Positions 1-8,904 of a stretch of 50,198 nucleotides of DNA are shown piece after piece. The notes beneath the pieces are model-generated. The model was not told the origin of the DNA, ran no database searches, and was given only the letters and a program-made list of their open reading frames with translations. The stretch is from NCBI GenBank assembly GCA_014874455.1, contig JADBJL010000082.1, positions 1 through 50,198 of the forward strand, written 5' to 3'. The DNA comes from Thermomicrobiaceae bacterium. GTDB taxonomy: Bacteria; Chloroflexota; Chloroflexia; Thermomicrobiales; Thermomicrobiaceae. Positions within the stretch are counted from its first letter, which is position 1; each line of letters opens with the position of its first letter. A program made the position numbers and the translations under genes.

Positions 1-1
1 T

Positions 2-904
2 GCCCTGGCGCGCATCCTTGACCTGGAAACGCCCGCCTCGGCGATTATCTTCTGCCGAACCAAGAGCGGCGTCGATGAGCTGGCGCACGCGCTCCAGGCG
101 CTGGGGTACAGCGTTGAGGCGATCCACGGGGATATGAGCCAGGTGCAGCGTGACCGCGTGATGGCGCGCTTCCGTAGCGGCCTCGCCGAGCTCCTGATCG
201 CGACCGATCTGGCCGCTCGCGGTCTCGACATCCCGGCGGTCAGCCATGTGATCAACTACGACATCCCATCCGATCCGGAGAGCTACGTGCACCGCATCGG
301 TCGCACCGGTCGTGCAGGGGCTCCGGGGGTGGCGATCACCCTGGTCACGCCACGCGAGCGGTGGATGCTCCGGACGATCGAGCGAGCCATCGGGCAGCGG
401 CTCCAACAGCGTACCACCCCGACCCGCGAGCAGATCATCAAGCGTCAGCGAGAGCTCCTGGGAGCATCGCTCATCGAGATCATCGAAAAGAACGACCTGG
501 GTTGGGCCATGCGGCTGGTCGACGAGCTGGCAGCCTACCACGACCCAACAGTCGTGGCTGCCGCTGCGGTGAAGCTGCTCGCGCAGCAGCGTAATCTCGA
601 TCCGGAGCGTGCGAGCGAGCTGCTCGAGGAAGAGGTCGATCAGCCGGAGCCAGGCATGACCAGGCTGGTGTTGAGCCTGGGCCGGCGTGACGGCCTCCGT
701 CCGATGGACGTCGTCGGTGCGATCGCCAACGAGGCGCGAATCCCAGGGAAGCGCATCGGCCAGATCGAGATCGGCGACCGCGAGACGACGGTCGAGGTGC
801 CACAGGAGCTGGCCGATCGCGTGGTACGGGCGTTGAGTCGGACGCGACTGCGTGGCAAACCGGTCCGTGTGCAGACCACCCGCTCGCGGGCGATGTCGCA
901 GTGA
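2..904 (+). CDS. DEAD-box ATP-dependent RNA helicase, C-terminal part (5' end outside window)
   Basis: The reading frame is open from base 2, so only the second RecA-like domain and the tail are present. The helicase motifs are in order: IIFCRTK near the start, HGDMSQVQRDRVM, then LIATDLAARGLDIP (motif V) and YVHRIGRTGRAG (motif VI with the arginine fingers). After a helical linker, roughly the last 75 residues (TRLVLSLGRRDGLRP onward) look like the DbpA/CsdA-type RNA-binding fold that follows the helicase core in cold-shock and ribosome-assembly helicases. It would unwind RNA using ATP in the cytosol. A DeaD/CsdA-like identity is likely, but the N-terminal half cannot be checked here. A hairpin follows directly after the stop. 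Confidence 0.93.
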   Translation, partial: ALARILDLETPASAIIFCRTKSGVDELAHALQALGYSVEAIHGDMSQVQRDRVMARFRSGLAELLIATDLAARGLDIPAVSHVINYDIPSDPESYVHRIGRTGRAGAPGVAITLVTPRERWMLRTIERAIGQRLQQRTTPTREQIIKRQRELLGASLIEIIEKNDLGWAMRLVDELAAYHDPTVVAAAAVKLLAQQRNLDPERASELLEEEVDQPEPGMTRLVLSLGRRDGLRPMDVVGAIANEARIPGKRIGQIEIGDRETTVEVPQELADRVVRALSRTRLRGKPVRVQTTRSRAMSQ

Positions 905-907
905 GGT

Positions 908-926
908 TTCGGCCGCCTCGGCCGAA
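908..926 (+). terminator. Hairpin behind the helicase gene
   Basis: TTCGGCCG, a CCT loop, then CGGCCGAA form a perfect 8-bp stem four bases after the helicase stop codon. No run of T follows, so this is either a weak intrinsic terminator or a 3'-end protecting hairpin. Confidence 0.5.
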
Positions 927-1143
927 TATTCGGTTTCCCTTGCGAGAACCGGACTACTCCGGCAAAATTGATATGAAACCGGCGCCCGTCGGGCTGTTCA
1001 GGTCGTGCGCACTTTCCCTGTGGCAGTGACAGGGCGAGCATCAGGTGGACGCGACTGAAAGTACCGGCGGAACGGTGTTGCGACCTGGCCTGGTGCCGGT
1101 GTCGCGGCTCGGAGCCGGGAGCAGAGACCAGGGGGTGATACCA

Positions 1144-1893
1144 ATGGCCGGACATTCCAAGTGGGCGCAGATCAGGCGGCAAAAGGCGGCTGCCGATTTC
1201 CGGAAGGGGCAGGTCTTCAGCAAGTTGGCACGGGAGATCCAGGTCGCCGTGCGTGAGGGTGGGCCGAACCCCGAGGCGAACGTCCGGCTGCGGATGGCAA
1301 TCGAGCGCGCACGGCGCGAAGGCATGCCCAAGGACACCATCGAAGGAGCGATCGCCAAGGCGACAGGTGCGGCTGGTGGCGGCGAGCAGTACGAGACGGT
1401 CGTCTACGAGGGCTATGGCCCGGGCGGCATCGCGATTATGGCCATCGCGCTGACCGATAACCGGAACCGGACGGCCTCGGAAGTACGCCATGCGTTTACC
1501 AGGCATGGCGGCTCACTGGGTGAGACCGGGAGCGTCGCCTGGCAGTTCGACACGGTGGGCCAGATCGTCGTACCGCTCAACGGGCGTGATCCCGACGAGG
1601 TAGCGCTCTTCGCGATCGACGCAGGCGCGAGCGACTTCGAGATCGATGAAGGCGTCCTGCTGGTTACCACCGAGCCAGACCTGCTGAGCGATGTCGTGGA
1701 GAAGCTGCAGGCGGCCGGAATCCCCGTGCAGCAGGCCGATATCCAGCGCGTGCCGCAGACGACGGTGGAGTTGGAGGGAAGCCAGGCGCAGGCCGCGCTG
1801 AAGCTGCTGGACGCGCTCGAAGACCTCGAGGATATCCAGGCGGTCTACACCAATGCGAGCTTCCCGGCGGAAATCCGGCAGGCTGCCGTGTGA
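1144..1893 (+). CDS. yebC: YebC/PmpR family protein (translation factor or transcriptional regulator)
   Basis: The 249-residue product has the family's usual length and begins with the hallmark MAGHSKWAQIRRQK. It contains the conserved segments NPEANVRLRMAIERAR and NMPKDTIE-like GMPKDTIEGAI, then YEGYGPGG and DNRNRT-A-EVRH, and ends in the acidic helical region. YebC proteins act in the cytosol; some members help ribosomes through proline stretches and others have been described as DNA-binding regulators. The frame is open from a GTG at 1045, but the start is placed at 1144 because the family motif begins there and a GGGGGTG element lies about 8 bases upstream. In many bacteria yebC sits beside ruvC, which is not the case here. 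A strong hairpin follows the stop. Confidence 0.95.
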   Translation: MAGHSKWAQIRRQKAAADFRKGQVFSKLAREIQVAVREGGPNPEANVRLRMAIERARREGMPKDTIEGAIAKATGAAGGGEQYETVVYEGYGPGGIAIMAIALTDNRNRTASEVRHAFTRHGGSLGETGSVAWQFDTVGQIVVPLNGRDPDEVALFAIDAGASDFEIDEGVLLVTTEPDLLSDVVEKLQAAGIPVQQADIQRVPQTTVELEGSQAQAALKLLDALEDLEDIQAVYTNASFPAEIRQAAV

Positions 1894-1919
1894 CGCGGGA
1901 GAGAACGGATACTGAGCGA

Positions 1920-1948
1920 AATCGAGCGGGCCAGCGGCCCGCTCGATT
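1920..1948 (+). terminator. Perfect 13-bp hairpin after yebC
   Basis: AATCGAGCGGGCC, a 3-nt AGC loop, then GGCCCGCTCGATT: a flawless 13-bp stem that starts 27 nt behind the yebC stop. It is followed by CGTTAAGG rather than a T-tract. Its position between yebC and a minus-strand small gene suits a transcription terminator that could work in both directions. Confidence 0.75.
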
Positions 1949-1998
1949 CGTTAAGGAGTTCCCTTCGACCACCGGATATGACCATCCAGCCAGCTCGC

Positions 1999-2250
1999 CT
2001 AGCGCTCGTGTCGACTCACTCGTCCGTTGCTCGACGGCTTCAGGTGCCAGCACTGGCTCGGGCTCTCCACCTCGAGGCAGCGCTCGGCGTCTTCGGCTGT
2101 CGGGATCGCGTAACCCAACGCGCAACGCACCACTTGCCGGTGACTTCCCTTCATGAAGACCGACGTGCAACGAAGCATCGGGCACCCAAAGCGAAGCTGA
2201 CCGTTAGGCTCGACATCCGGCGCCGCCTCCGACACTACCGGTCGTAGCAT
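1999..2250 (-). CDS. Small cysteine-rich protein of unknown function
   Basis: An 83-residue product with five cysteines (about residues 23, 28, 43, 58 and 67) in the order CPMLRC, VVRCALGYAIP, AEDAERCLEVES and QCWHLKP, plus two histidines nearby. The spacing suggests a small metal-binding or iron-sulfur fold, but I cannot name a family. I have an impression of similar short proteins in Chloroflexota, which a search could confirm. The ATG at 2250 is preferred over an in-frame GTG at 2262 because GAGGAAG lies 11 bases in front of it. It is downstream of the threonine aldolase on the same strand. Between 2251 and 2511 a weak 66-codon frame (2272-2472, minus) ends next to this gene's RBS; I do not call it as a gene. 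Confidence 0.55.
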   Translation of the reverse strand: MLRPVVSEAAPDVEPNGQLRFGCPMLRCTSVFMKGSHRQVVRCALGYAIPTAEDAERCLEVESPSQCWHLKPSSNGRVSRHER

Positions 2251-2511
2251 GGCGCCTGTCACTTCCTCGGCTCAGGACATCACCTGTGCCTCTAAAGACC
2301 TGACAACGTCGCGGATGACCGGATCGGCACGAGCAGCCCGAATATCGACATAATGCAAGGGCCGAGTGTCACGATTCGGTCTCGCACACCCAGAAGTATA
2401 CCGGATCGGCTCCCAGGGGGCGAGACACGTGGCCGCACCCGGCGCTCCCCCGCTCCCCGGTCTCGGTAGCACCGGTCGCCAGCGCCAGAGTTCGGTCGGC
2501 CGGCTCGCGCT

Positions 2512-3546
2512 TCAGGCGAGGATGCGACGCGCCACCGCCAGCACTCGTTCGAGGTGCGCGCGGGTAACAGCATAGTGCGTAGCGAACCGGAGTCGGCGCG
2601 GGCCGAAGACTGAGCAGCGGATCCCCTCCTCCTCGAGACGGGCGGCGACGCCCTCAGCGGTCAACGGAGGACGGACGTCGACGAAGACGAGGTTCGTCTG
2701 CACCGTCTCCAGGTCGATCTCGACTGCAGGGTACTCGGCGAGCCCCTCGGCGAGGAACCGCGCGTTGGCGTGGTCTTCCGGAAGGCGATCGACCATCTGC
2801 TCCAGCGCGACGATACCGGCGGCCGCGATCACGCCGGCCTGCCGCATCGCGCCGCCCAGCAGCTTGCGCTTCTGGCGGGCACGCTCGATCACCTGCGCCG
2901 TTCCACAGACGACGGAGCCGACCGGAGCAGCTAACCCCTTGGAGAGACAGAACATCACGGTATCGACGCTGGCCGCGAGCGCAGCGGCCGGGATGCCCAG
3001 TGCTGCTGCGGCGTTGAAGATGCGCGAGCCGTCAAGGTGGACGGGGATACCGTGTCGATGAGCTACGGCGCACAGCTCGGCGGTCTGCTGCGGGGTAAGG
3101 ACAGTGCCGCCGCAGAAGTTATGGGTGTTCTCCAGCATCAGCAGCCCAGTCCGGGCACAGTGGATATCGGGCGGGTTGATCGCCGCTTCGACGGCTGCGG
3201 GATCGAGCAGGCCGAAACGATCGTTGGGCACGGCGCGGAAGGGATGGCCGCCGATGACGGCGGCCCCGCCGGCTTCGGAGAGGTAGGCATGCGACTTGTC
3301 GCCCAGGATGATCTCGGTTCCGTGCTCAGCCAGCGCCAGGACGCTCACCAGGTTGCCCATCGTGCCGCTGGGCACGAAGAGACCCGCCTCCTTGCCCATC
3401 CGCTCGGCCGAGAGCTCCTCCAGCCGGATGACGCTGGGATCCTCGTGCGAGTTGTCATCGCCTACCTCGGCTTCGGCCATTGCCCGACGCATCGCCGGTG
3501 TCGGGGGCGCGGCCCAGTCACCTCGCAGGTCGATGATCTCCGGCAT
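2512..3546 (-). CDS. ltaE: Low-specificity L-threonine aldolase (PLP-dependent)
   Basis: A 344-residue fold-type I PLP enzyme cleaving L-threonine or L-allo-threonine to glycine and acetaldehyde. Family features in order: IDLRGDWAAPPTPAMRRAM near the N-terminus, DPSVIRLEELSAERMGKEAGLFVPSGTMGN, HAYLSEAGGAA, LLMLENTHNFCGGTV, HLDGSRIFNAAAALG (the PLP-contacting aspartate), and CLSKGLAAPVGS with the Schiff-base lysine. Length is typical. GGGAGAGAG precedes the ATG. It reads away from the M50-like gene, and the 150-bp divergent gap carries an extended -10 site for each direction. Specificity for L or allo-threonine cannot be told from sequence. Confidence 0.93.
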   Translation of the reverse strand: MPEIIDLRGDWAAPPTPAMRRAMAEAEVGDDNSHEDPSVIRLEELSAERMGKEAGLFVPSGTMGNLVSVLALAEHGTEIILGDKSHAYLSEAGGAAVIGGHPFRAVPNDRFGLLDPAAVEAAINPPDIHCARTGLLMLENTHNFCGGTVLTPQQTAELCAVAHRHGIPVHLDGSRIFNAAAALGIPAAALAASVDTVMFCLSKGLAAPVGSVVCGTAQVIERARQKRKLLGGAMRQAGVIAAAGIVALEQMVDRLPEDHANARFLAEGLAEYPAVEIDLETVQTNLVFVDVRPPLTAEGVAARLEEEGIRCSVFGPRRLRFATHYAVTRAHLERVLAVARRILA

Positions 3547-3621
3547 CGAACTCTCTCCCTGTCGATCCGCGATGGGCGCGGCCAGCGAGCCACTGGCGCG
3601 GCACAGACCTGTACCTGGCGC

Positions 3622-3630
3622 AGTGTAGCA
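3622..3630 (-). promoter_or_regulatory. Extended -10 promoter for the threonine aldolase
   Basis: Read on the minus strand this is TGCTACACT: a TGN extension joined to a TACACT -10 hexamer, about 75 bases upstream of the aldolase start. No clear -35 hexamer is present, as expected for extended -10 promoters. Confidence 0.5.
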
Positions 3631-3660
3631 CGACCTCGCCGGAAGCCAGGTCGGGCTGGC

Positions 3661-3669
3661 TGCTACAAT
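3661..3669 (+). promoter_or_regulatory. Extended -10 promoter for the M50-like gene
   Basis: TGCTACAAT (TGN plus TACAAT) lies 27 bases ahead of the GTG start at 3697. The identical nonamer stands before mreB at 5605. There is no recognisable -35 hexamer. Confidence 0.6.
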
Positions 3670-3696
3670 CCACAGGAGAGGCTGAGGGGGTCGCCG

Positions 3697-4698
3697 GTGT
3701 CGACGTTCCTGCTCTTCCAGCTCGCCAGCCTGCTGCTCGCTATCGTCTCGATCCGCGTGCTGGTGGCGACCATCCGGGCACGGCGAACCCTGTTCGATGA
3801 GACGCTCACCCCCGGTGACCGCCAGCAGCTCGCCGAGGTGGCGTTTTTCCTCTTAATGCCGCTGGGCGTGCTGCTGCACGAACTGGGGCACGTGGTGGCT
3901 GTCCGGCTGGTGGGCGGCCAGGTCGTCGGCTTCGGCTTTCTCTTCTTCCTCGGATGGGTAGAGCATACTGGAGCGTACGGCTCAAGGGAGCTCTTCTGGA
4001 TCGCGCTATCGGGAAACCTGGTGAGCCTGCTGCTGGGTCTCGCTGCCGTGCTCGTCGCCTTCTTCGCCCGCTTGAACCGCGCGCTCAACTGGCTGCTCCT
4101 GGTCTTCGGTGGCCTGGAGCTCGGCACCGCCCTGCTCTTCTATCCGCTGATCGACCTGGCCAGTGACCTGCATGGTGACTGGACAACGATCTATCGCTCG
4201 GCCACACCCGTCCTGAGGGCGACGACCGCTGCCGTCCACGCCGGTCTGATCACGCTGGGACTCGCAGCCTGGCGCAGCGATCGCTTCCGGAAACTCGTCG
4301 AAGCGCGCACCGGCGTCCGCTGGTCACGGCGGCTGACGGCCGGCCAGCGCCGGACGCTGGCTCTGCACCTCGCCGAGGCAGCTGAACGCGTCGCTGGCGG
4401 CTGGGCTCACCCGGTCGAGGCGGTGACCGGAGTCGGCCCCGAGCATGCGGGAGTCGTGCTTCGCTGGGAGAGCGGCGGCATGAACCGGCGGATCGAAGCC
4501 GTCATGGTTCCCGAGCAGGGCGTGCTCGAACTGCGTGCGGAACTGGTCGATCCGAAAGCGCCGGGCCTTCGACTGCGCCAGCGCCTAGGTGTCCTCGACC
4601 GGCCACTCGCGCCGGACGACCTCGCCAGCGTGCTGAGGCGGCTGATGCAGGCCGTCGACCACTGGCCCGCTCTGGCTGAGCAGGCCGGCGATGGCTAG
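3697..4698 (+). CDS. M50-like zinc-metalloprotease-type integral membrane protein
   Basis: A 333-residue membrane protein. The zinc-site motif HELGH is at residues 61-65 inside a hydrophobic segment, and a second membrane segment has ALSGNLVSLLLG, comparable to the GxxxN-type helix of site-2/M50 proteases. About five hydrophobic segments fill residues 1-200; the last 130 residues are soluble. The frame is open far upstream across the aldolase gene, but the GTG at 3697 is chosen because GAGGGGG sits 6 bases before it and the protein-like composition starts there. The gene is 17 nt ahead of the zinc-ribbon gene and probably shares a transcript with it. Substrate unknown; whether proteolysis is retained is inference. 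Confidence 0.7.
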   Translation: MSTFLLFQLASLLLAIVSIRVLVATIRARRTLFDETLTPGDRQQLAEVAFFLLMPLGVLLHELGHVVAVRLVGGQVVGFGFLFFLGWVEHTGAYGSRELFWIALSGNLVSLLLGLAAVLVAFFARLNRALNWLLLVFGGLELGTALLFYPLIDLASDLHGDWTTIYRSATPVLRATTAAVHAGLITLGLAAWRSDRFRKLVEARTGVRWSRRLTAGQRRTLALHLAEAAERVAGGWAHPVEAVTGVGPEHAGVVLRWESGGMNRRIEAVMVPEQGVLELRAELVDPKAPGLRLRQRLGVLDRPLAPDDLASVLRRLMQAVDHWPALAEQAGDG

Positions 4699-4715
4699 CG
4701 TCGAGAGGAGGCGGC

Positions 4716-5564
4716 ATGGCCTGGTGGAGACTGTACCGTCGAATTGTCCGGCGGCCAGCCGCCGGGCCTTCCAGTGTATCCGACGAAGTGACGCCTCAGC
4801 CCTACATTCGTGAGGCCGAGCGCCGACGGTTGCTTCGCCTGCTGCAGCGCAGAGCTGAGCTCTCCTACGACCTCGAGCAGTCCGAGCGTGCCTGGCAGCC
4901 GACGAACCGGTGGACTGAGCGTCTCGAGCAGCTCAATGCAGCGATCGAGCAAGCCGAGTCCGATCTGGCGGCTCTGAAGCCGCCGCCGCCCAGCGACCTG
5001 CCGCAACCGCTGCCGCCGGTTCCCGTCGAGGTGGTCCGGGTTTCCGCTGGCCCGCCAGCTCAGGTCGTGCTCAGGATCGGGGACGAAGATTATGCCTGGC
5101 GCGAGGAGGTCGACTGGGCGGAGCGCGGTCACCAGCTTGCCCCACCACAGCTCGTCCGGTTTCAGGGCGAGCCGGCAGCGCTGGTCTCGGAGGGGCTGTC
5201 GGATGCCTCGCGCGCACAGCTCATCGAGCGCCTGGGCTCCAGCCTCGACCAGCTCGCAGAGGACGTGCTGGCGGCACTCGTTGGAACTGAACCAGCGCCG
5301 TCTCTCACCCTCGCCGACTTGGCTCGGCCGTGCTCCGGATGCGGTGGCTGGCAGGATCTCCGGGGCCGCTGTCCGGTGTGCGCCCGGCTCGCCTGGCGGC
5401 GACAGCAGCTCCACGCCGACGTGCGACGGCTGCGCAAGGAGCGTGACGCGACACTCGCTGACCTGCACCGGGCGCGCGATCGCCTGCCGGTGATTCGCCG
5501 CCAGCTCGCCGACGTCGAGTCGGAGATCGCGGCGCTCCGCGCCAAGGGAGTCGAGCTCGGCTGA
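4716..5564 (+). CDS. Coiled-coil protein with a four-cysteine zinc ribbon, function unknown
   Basis: The 282-residue product has no family name that I recognise. A short basic N-terminus leads into a charged helix with coiled-coil character (residues 32-86), then a proline-rich linker (88-103), a small globular part, a C-x2-C...C-x2-C zinc ribbon with cysteines at 206, 209, 219 and 222, and a second charged helix to the C-terminus. No signal peptide or membrane segment is evident. AGGAGG precedes the ATG. It directly follows the M50-like membrane protein and precedes mreB, which has its own promoter. Layout resembles scaffold or nucleic-acid-binding ribbon proteins but no activity can be inferred. 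Confidence 0.65.
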   Translation: MAWWRLYRRIVRRPAAGPSSVSDEVTPQPYIREAERRRLLRLLQRRAELSYDLEQSERAWQPTNRWTERLEQLNAAIEQAESDLAALKPPPPSDLPQPLPPVPVEVVRVSAGPPAQVVLRIGDEDYAWREEVDWAERGHQLAPPQLVRFQGEPAALVSEGLSDASRAQLIERLGSSLDQLAEDVLAALVGTEPAPSLTLADLARPCSGCGGWQDLRGRCPVCARLAWRRQQLHADVRRLRKERDATLADLHRARDRLPVIRRQLADVESEIAALRAKGVELG

Positions 5565-5604
5565 CCACCGCGGCCGGTCGGCCGGATCGGACACCGTTGC
5601 GTTC

Positions 5605-5613
5605 TGCTACAAT
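5605..5613 (+). promoter_or_regulatory. Extended -10 promoter for mreB
   Basis: TGCTACAAT, the same nonamer as at 3661, about 80 bases before the mreB start. No -35 hexamer is evident. Confidence 0.6.
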
Positions 5614-5694
5614 CTCGCGTTGGCACGGCTCACTCGGTCGAGTGGACGGCTTCGTTCTAACACGGGTTGGGCAAACCGACTGGGAGTAGCGGGC

Positions 5695-6699
5695 GTGGCC
5701 AAGCAGCTCGGCATCGATCTCGGAACCGCCAACGTCCTCGTCTATGTCCGCGGACGGGGCATCGTGATCAACGAGCCGTCGGTGGTCGCCATCTCGGCCA
5801 AAGACGGCAGGGTAAAGGCGGTCGGCGTCGAGGCGCGGAACATGCTGGGCCGGGAGCCGCGCGACACGATCGAGGTCATCCGCCCGATGCGCAACGGGGT
5901 GATCGCCGACTACATGGTCACCCAGGAAATGCTGCGCTACTTCATCAACAAGGCGGTCGGTCGCTTCTCGTTGATCCGGCCCGAGGTCATGATCTGTGTC
6001 CCTGCCGGGGTGACGAGTGTCGAGCGCCGGGCCGTGCGGGATGCGGCCCTCAACGCCGGAGCCCGGCGCGCGTATCTCATCGCCGAGCCGCTCGCAGCGG
6101 CCATCGGGGCGAAGGTGCCGATCGCTGACCCAAGCGGCAACCTGGTGATCGATATCGGTGGTGGGACGACCGAAGTCGCCGTGATCTCGCTGAACGGCAT
6201 CGTGGTCGCGCACTCGATCCGCAAGGGGGGCAACCATATCGACGACGCCATCGCGACCTATGTGAAGCGCAAGCACAACCTCCGGATCGGTGAGCGGACG
6301 GCGGAAGAGGTGAAGATCGCGATCGGCTCGGCGTTGCCGGTCGAGGAAGACCTTCTCATGGAAGTGCGGGGCCGCGACGAGATTACCGGTCTCCCGCGCA
6401 CCATCCAGCTTCATGCGAACGAGGTGGTGGAGGCGATCACCGAGCCGCTGGAGGCGATCATCAGTACGGTGAGGGCTGTGCTCGAAGAGACGCCGCCGGA
6501 GCTGGCCTCGGACATCATCGACAAAGGGATGGTGCTGACCGGCGGTGGTGCGCTGCTCCGCAACCTCGACCGGCTGTTGACCGAGGTGACCGGTGTCCCC
6601 TGCTACGTGGCCGACGACCCGCTGAGCTGTGTCGCCATCGGTACTGGCCTGGCGCTCGAGTACTTCGACGTCATCCGCGACAGCCTGGAAGAGTTGTAG
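5695..6699 (+). CDS. mreB: Rod-shape-determining protein MreB (bacterial actin)
   Basis: The 334-residue product has the usual length and all actin-fold nucleotide motifs: phosphate-1 loop [11 protein letters not shown], connect-1 region, phosphate-2 [15 protein letters not shown], and the adenosine motif [15 protein letters not shown]. MreB polymerises on the inner face of the membrane and guides the elongation machinery for peptidoglycan. The frame is open upstream to 5620, but the GTG at 5695 has GGGAG eight bases before it and begins at the conserved KQLGIDLGT. The usual mreC and mreD do not follow; instead an HD-domain gene and rodA are next. There is no obvious terminator before the next gene apart from a small GTCTC/GAGAC hairpin near 6817. 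Confidence 0.96.
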   Translation: MAKQLGIDLGTANVLVYVRGRGIVINEPSVVAISAKDGRVKAVGVEARNMLGREPRDTIEVIRPMRNGVIADYMVTQEMLRYFINKAVGRFSLIRPEVMICVPAGVTSVERRAVRDAALNAGARRAYLIAEPLAAAIGAKVPIADPSGNLVIDIGGGTTEVAVISLNGIVVAHSIRKGGNHIDDAIATYVKRKHNLRIGERTAEEVKIAIGSALPVEEDLLMEVRGRDEITGLPRTIQLHANEVVEAITEPLEAIISTVRAVLEETPPELASDIIDKGMVLTGGGALLRNLDRLLTEVTGVPCYVADDPLSCVAIGTGLALEYFDVIRDSLEEL

Positions 6700-6987
6700 A
6701 CTGCCCGCCAGCACCTGGACGAAGTAGACTCGCCAGCGCTTCACGACTTCTTTCGAGCGGTGTATCCATCGTTCTGCCCGTCGCCGCCCGTGTCATCCGG
6801 TATTCGCCCTGCTGGCGTCTCGTCGAGACTGGCGGTGCCCTGCCGCGCGCTCTACACTGGTCAGCCACTCCAGCCTGCCGTTTGCGCGCACCGGAGAGTC
6901 GGCGCGGCTGAACGCCTCGTGCTCCTTTGCAACCAGACGTGCTGGACAAAAGGGATATACTTGGTGCCCGGGCCATGGAGTACGGCG

Positions 6988-7758
6988 ATGAGTAGTAACG
7001 GTGAGTCGATCCCGGAGATCATCGGCGAGGCGACTACGGTGCGAGCCGCCAAGCCGGAAGCGGCGGCCAGGCCGGCGGCGGTTGCCCTACCGATTACCGT
7101 CGCTGACCTGGAGAAAGATCCGGAGGTGCGGGCCTATATCGAGGTGGGCAACGCCAACCTGGCCGTGCTCGGCTTCACCGAGCACGGCCTGCGCCATGCC
7201 AACCTGGTCTCGCATATCGCCCGCAACGTGCTGCGGCGGCTGGGCTACGACCAGCGCGAGCAGGAGCTGGCTGCCATCGCTGGCTATCTGCACGACATCG
7301 GCAACGCGATCAGCCGCTACGATCATAGCCTGACCGGAGCGCTGCTGGCGCGCGACATCCTGCGTCGCTACGGTGTGGCTGCGGAGGACATCGCCATCGT
7401 GATGGGCGCGATCGGCAGCCACGGCGACGACACGCAGCGGCTCGGCGAGCCGGTGCACGCGGTGTCGGCCGCCTTGATCCTGGCTGACAAATCGGACGTC
7501 CACCGCAGCCGGGTGCAGAATCCGGATCACAGCAAGTTCGATCAGCACGACCGGGTCAACTATGCGGCGGTGTCGTCCTTCCTGCGCGTCGACCCCACTG
7601 AGAAGTCGATCACGTTGGAACTGACGATCGACACGACGATCGCGCCGGTCATGCACTACTTCGAGATCTTCCTGCCGCGGATGCTGATGAGCGCGCGGGC
7701 TGCCGAGTTCCTCGGCTGTGCCTTCCACATCAACATCAACGGCGTGGAGCTGCTGTGA
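6988..7758 (+). CDS. HD-domain phosphohydrolase-like protein
   Basis: A 256-residue protein with an HD fold: the first histidine is in TEHGLRHA (residues 65-71), the HD doublet is in YLHDIGNAIS (102-103), H113 follows in YDHS, and an aspartate-rich segment DKSDVHRSR comes later. HD proteins usually bind two metals and cleave phosphate esters of nucleotides. The first ~35 residues are low-complexity, rich in Ala and Pro. The ATG at 6988 has GGAG eight bases upstream. The stop is only 3 nt before rodA, so the two are translated as a unit; that suggests a role connected with wall elongation or its signalling, which is inference. The substrate is unknown. The 288-bp gap before it holds no other gene that I can support. 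Confidence 0.85.
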   Translation: MSSNGESIPEIIGEATTVRAAKPEAAARPAAVALPITVADLEKDPEVRAYIEVGNANLAVLGFTEHGLRHANLVSHIARNVLRRLGYDQREQELAAIAGYLHDIGNAISRYDHSLTGALLARDILRRYGVAAEDIAIVMGAIGSHGDDTQRLGEPVHAVSAALILADKSDVHRSRVQNPDHSKFDQHDRVNYAAVSSFLRVDPTEKSITLELTIDTTIAPVMHYFEIFLPRMLMSARAAEFLGCAFHININGVELL

Positions 7759-7761
7759 GCC

Positions 7762-8904
7762 ATGGGATCAGTGGTCACCTCGCTGCGAGCGGAACGGCGG
7801 CCGGCGAGCTGGGCGGCGCTTGACCCATACATGCTGGTCACGACGCTCGTGCTGATCGGCTTCGGGCTGGTCGCGATCTGGAGTGCCGAGGGTGGTGGGC
7901 CGCTCCGGCTCGACAGCCTCGCGGTACGCCAGCTCATCTATGCGGCGGTCGGACTGCCCCTGTTGCTCGGTCTGACGTGGGTCGATTACCGGTACGTCAA
8001 GTCGTTAGCCTGGCCGATTTACGGCCTGACGGTGGCGCTGCTGCTGCTCGTGCTGCTGGTCGGCACCAACATCGGCGGCTCGGTGCGGTGGATCGAACTG
8101 GGGCCGCTGACGATCCAGCCCTCGGAGCCGGCCAAGCTGGGAGTCATCGTGGCGTTGGCGGCCTTCAGCGCCAACCGGGGTCGCGAGATGGCCCGCCTGC
8201 GGAACTTCGTGCTGGGTGGCCTGCTGGTCGGGGTACCGGCGATCCTGGTGTACCAGCAGCCCGATCTCGGCACGGCCGGCGTCTTCGCCGCCATCTGGCT
8301 GGCGATGATGCTCTTCAGCCCCACTCGGCTGGTGTACGTCGGCGCGGTGGTACTGGCCTCGCCGCTCGCGGCACTGGTCGCGTGGAAGTACGTCCTGCAC
8401 GACTACATGCGGGAGCGCTTGCTCATTTCGTTCGAGCCAGAGCGGGACTATTTCGGAGCCGGCTTCAACATCATCCAGGCGCAGATCACGATCGGCACAG
8501 GCGGCTGGTACGGCAACGGGCTCGCCGGAAGCGTGCAGAGCCAGCTCGACCTGCTCCGCGTGCGCACGACCGACTTCATCTTTGCCCACGCCATGGGCAT
8601 GTTCGGCTTTATCGGCGGTGTCGCGCTGGTGGTGGCTTACCTGCTCCTCTTGTGGCGCACGAGCCATGTGGCGATGGTCGCCCCCGACCTCTTCAGCCGG
8701 TTGCTGGCCGTTGGGATCACCGTGATGATCTTCTTCCAGGCGTTCGTGAACATGGGGATGAACGTCGGGATCATGCCGGTGACGGGCTTGCCGCTCCCCT
8801 TCGTCAGTCTCGGCGGCAGCTCGCTGTGGACGCTGCTTGCCAGCCTGGGCCTGCTCCAGAGCGTCCTCGTCCACCGTCGACGTATTGGCTTCAAGCCCCT
8901 CTAG
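7762..8904 (+). CDS. rodA: RodA/FtsW-type SEDS peptidoglycan glycosyltransferase
   Basis: A 380-residue polytopic membrane protein with about ten hydrophobic segments. SEDS hallmarks are present: LGLTWVDYR, GGSVRWIELGPLTIQPSEPAKL, QQPDLGTAG, the extracellular loop with YFGAGFNIIQAQITIGTGG, RTTDFIFAHAMGMFGF, and the C-terminal GIMPVTGLPLPFVSLGGSS. RodA polymerises lipid II into glycan strands during rod elongation, working with MreB and a class B PBP. Association with mreB two genes upstream favours RodA over FtsW. The start is 3 nt behind the HD-domain stop. Its last 4 bases overlap the end of a minus-strand HTH gene. Confidence 0.95.
   Translation: MGSVVTSLRAERRPASWAALDPYMLVTTLVLIGFGLVAIWSAEGGGPLRLDSLAVRQLIYAAVGLPLLLGLTWVDYRYVKSLAWPIYGLTVALLLLVLLVGTNIGGSVRWIELGPLTIQPSEPAKLGVIVALAAFSANRGREMARLRNFVLGGLLVGVPAILVYQQPDLGTAGVFAAIWLAMMLFSPTRLVYVGAVVLASPLAALVAWKYVLHDYMRERLLISFEPERDYFGAGFNIIQAQITIGTGGWYGNGLAGSVQSQLDLLRVRTTDFIFAHAMGMFGFIGGVALVVAYLLLLWRTSHVAMVAPDLFSRLLAVGITVMIFFQAFVNMGMNVGIMPVTGLPLPFVSLGGSSLWTLLASLGLLQSVLVHRRRIGFKPL

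Noticed and set aside
2272-2472. A 66-codon minus-strand frame behind the threonine aldolase gene.
   Set aside because: It lacks a convincing RBS and recognisable family; only its end next to the Cys-rich gene's RBS is suggestive.
3037-3696. An extended N-terminus for the M50-like membrane protein.
   Set aside because: The extra 220 codons lie opposite the threonine aldolase gene and have no protein-like features; GTG 3697 has an RBS and a promoter upstream.
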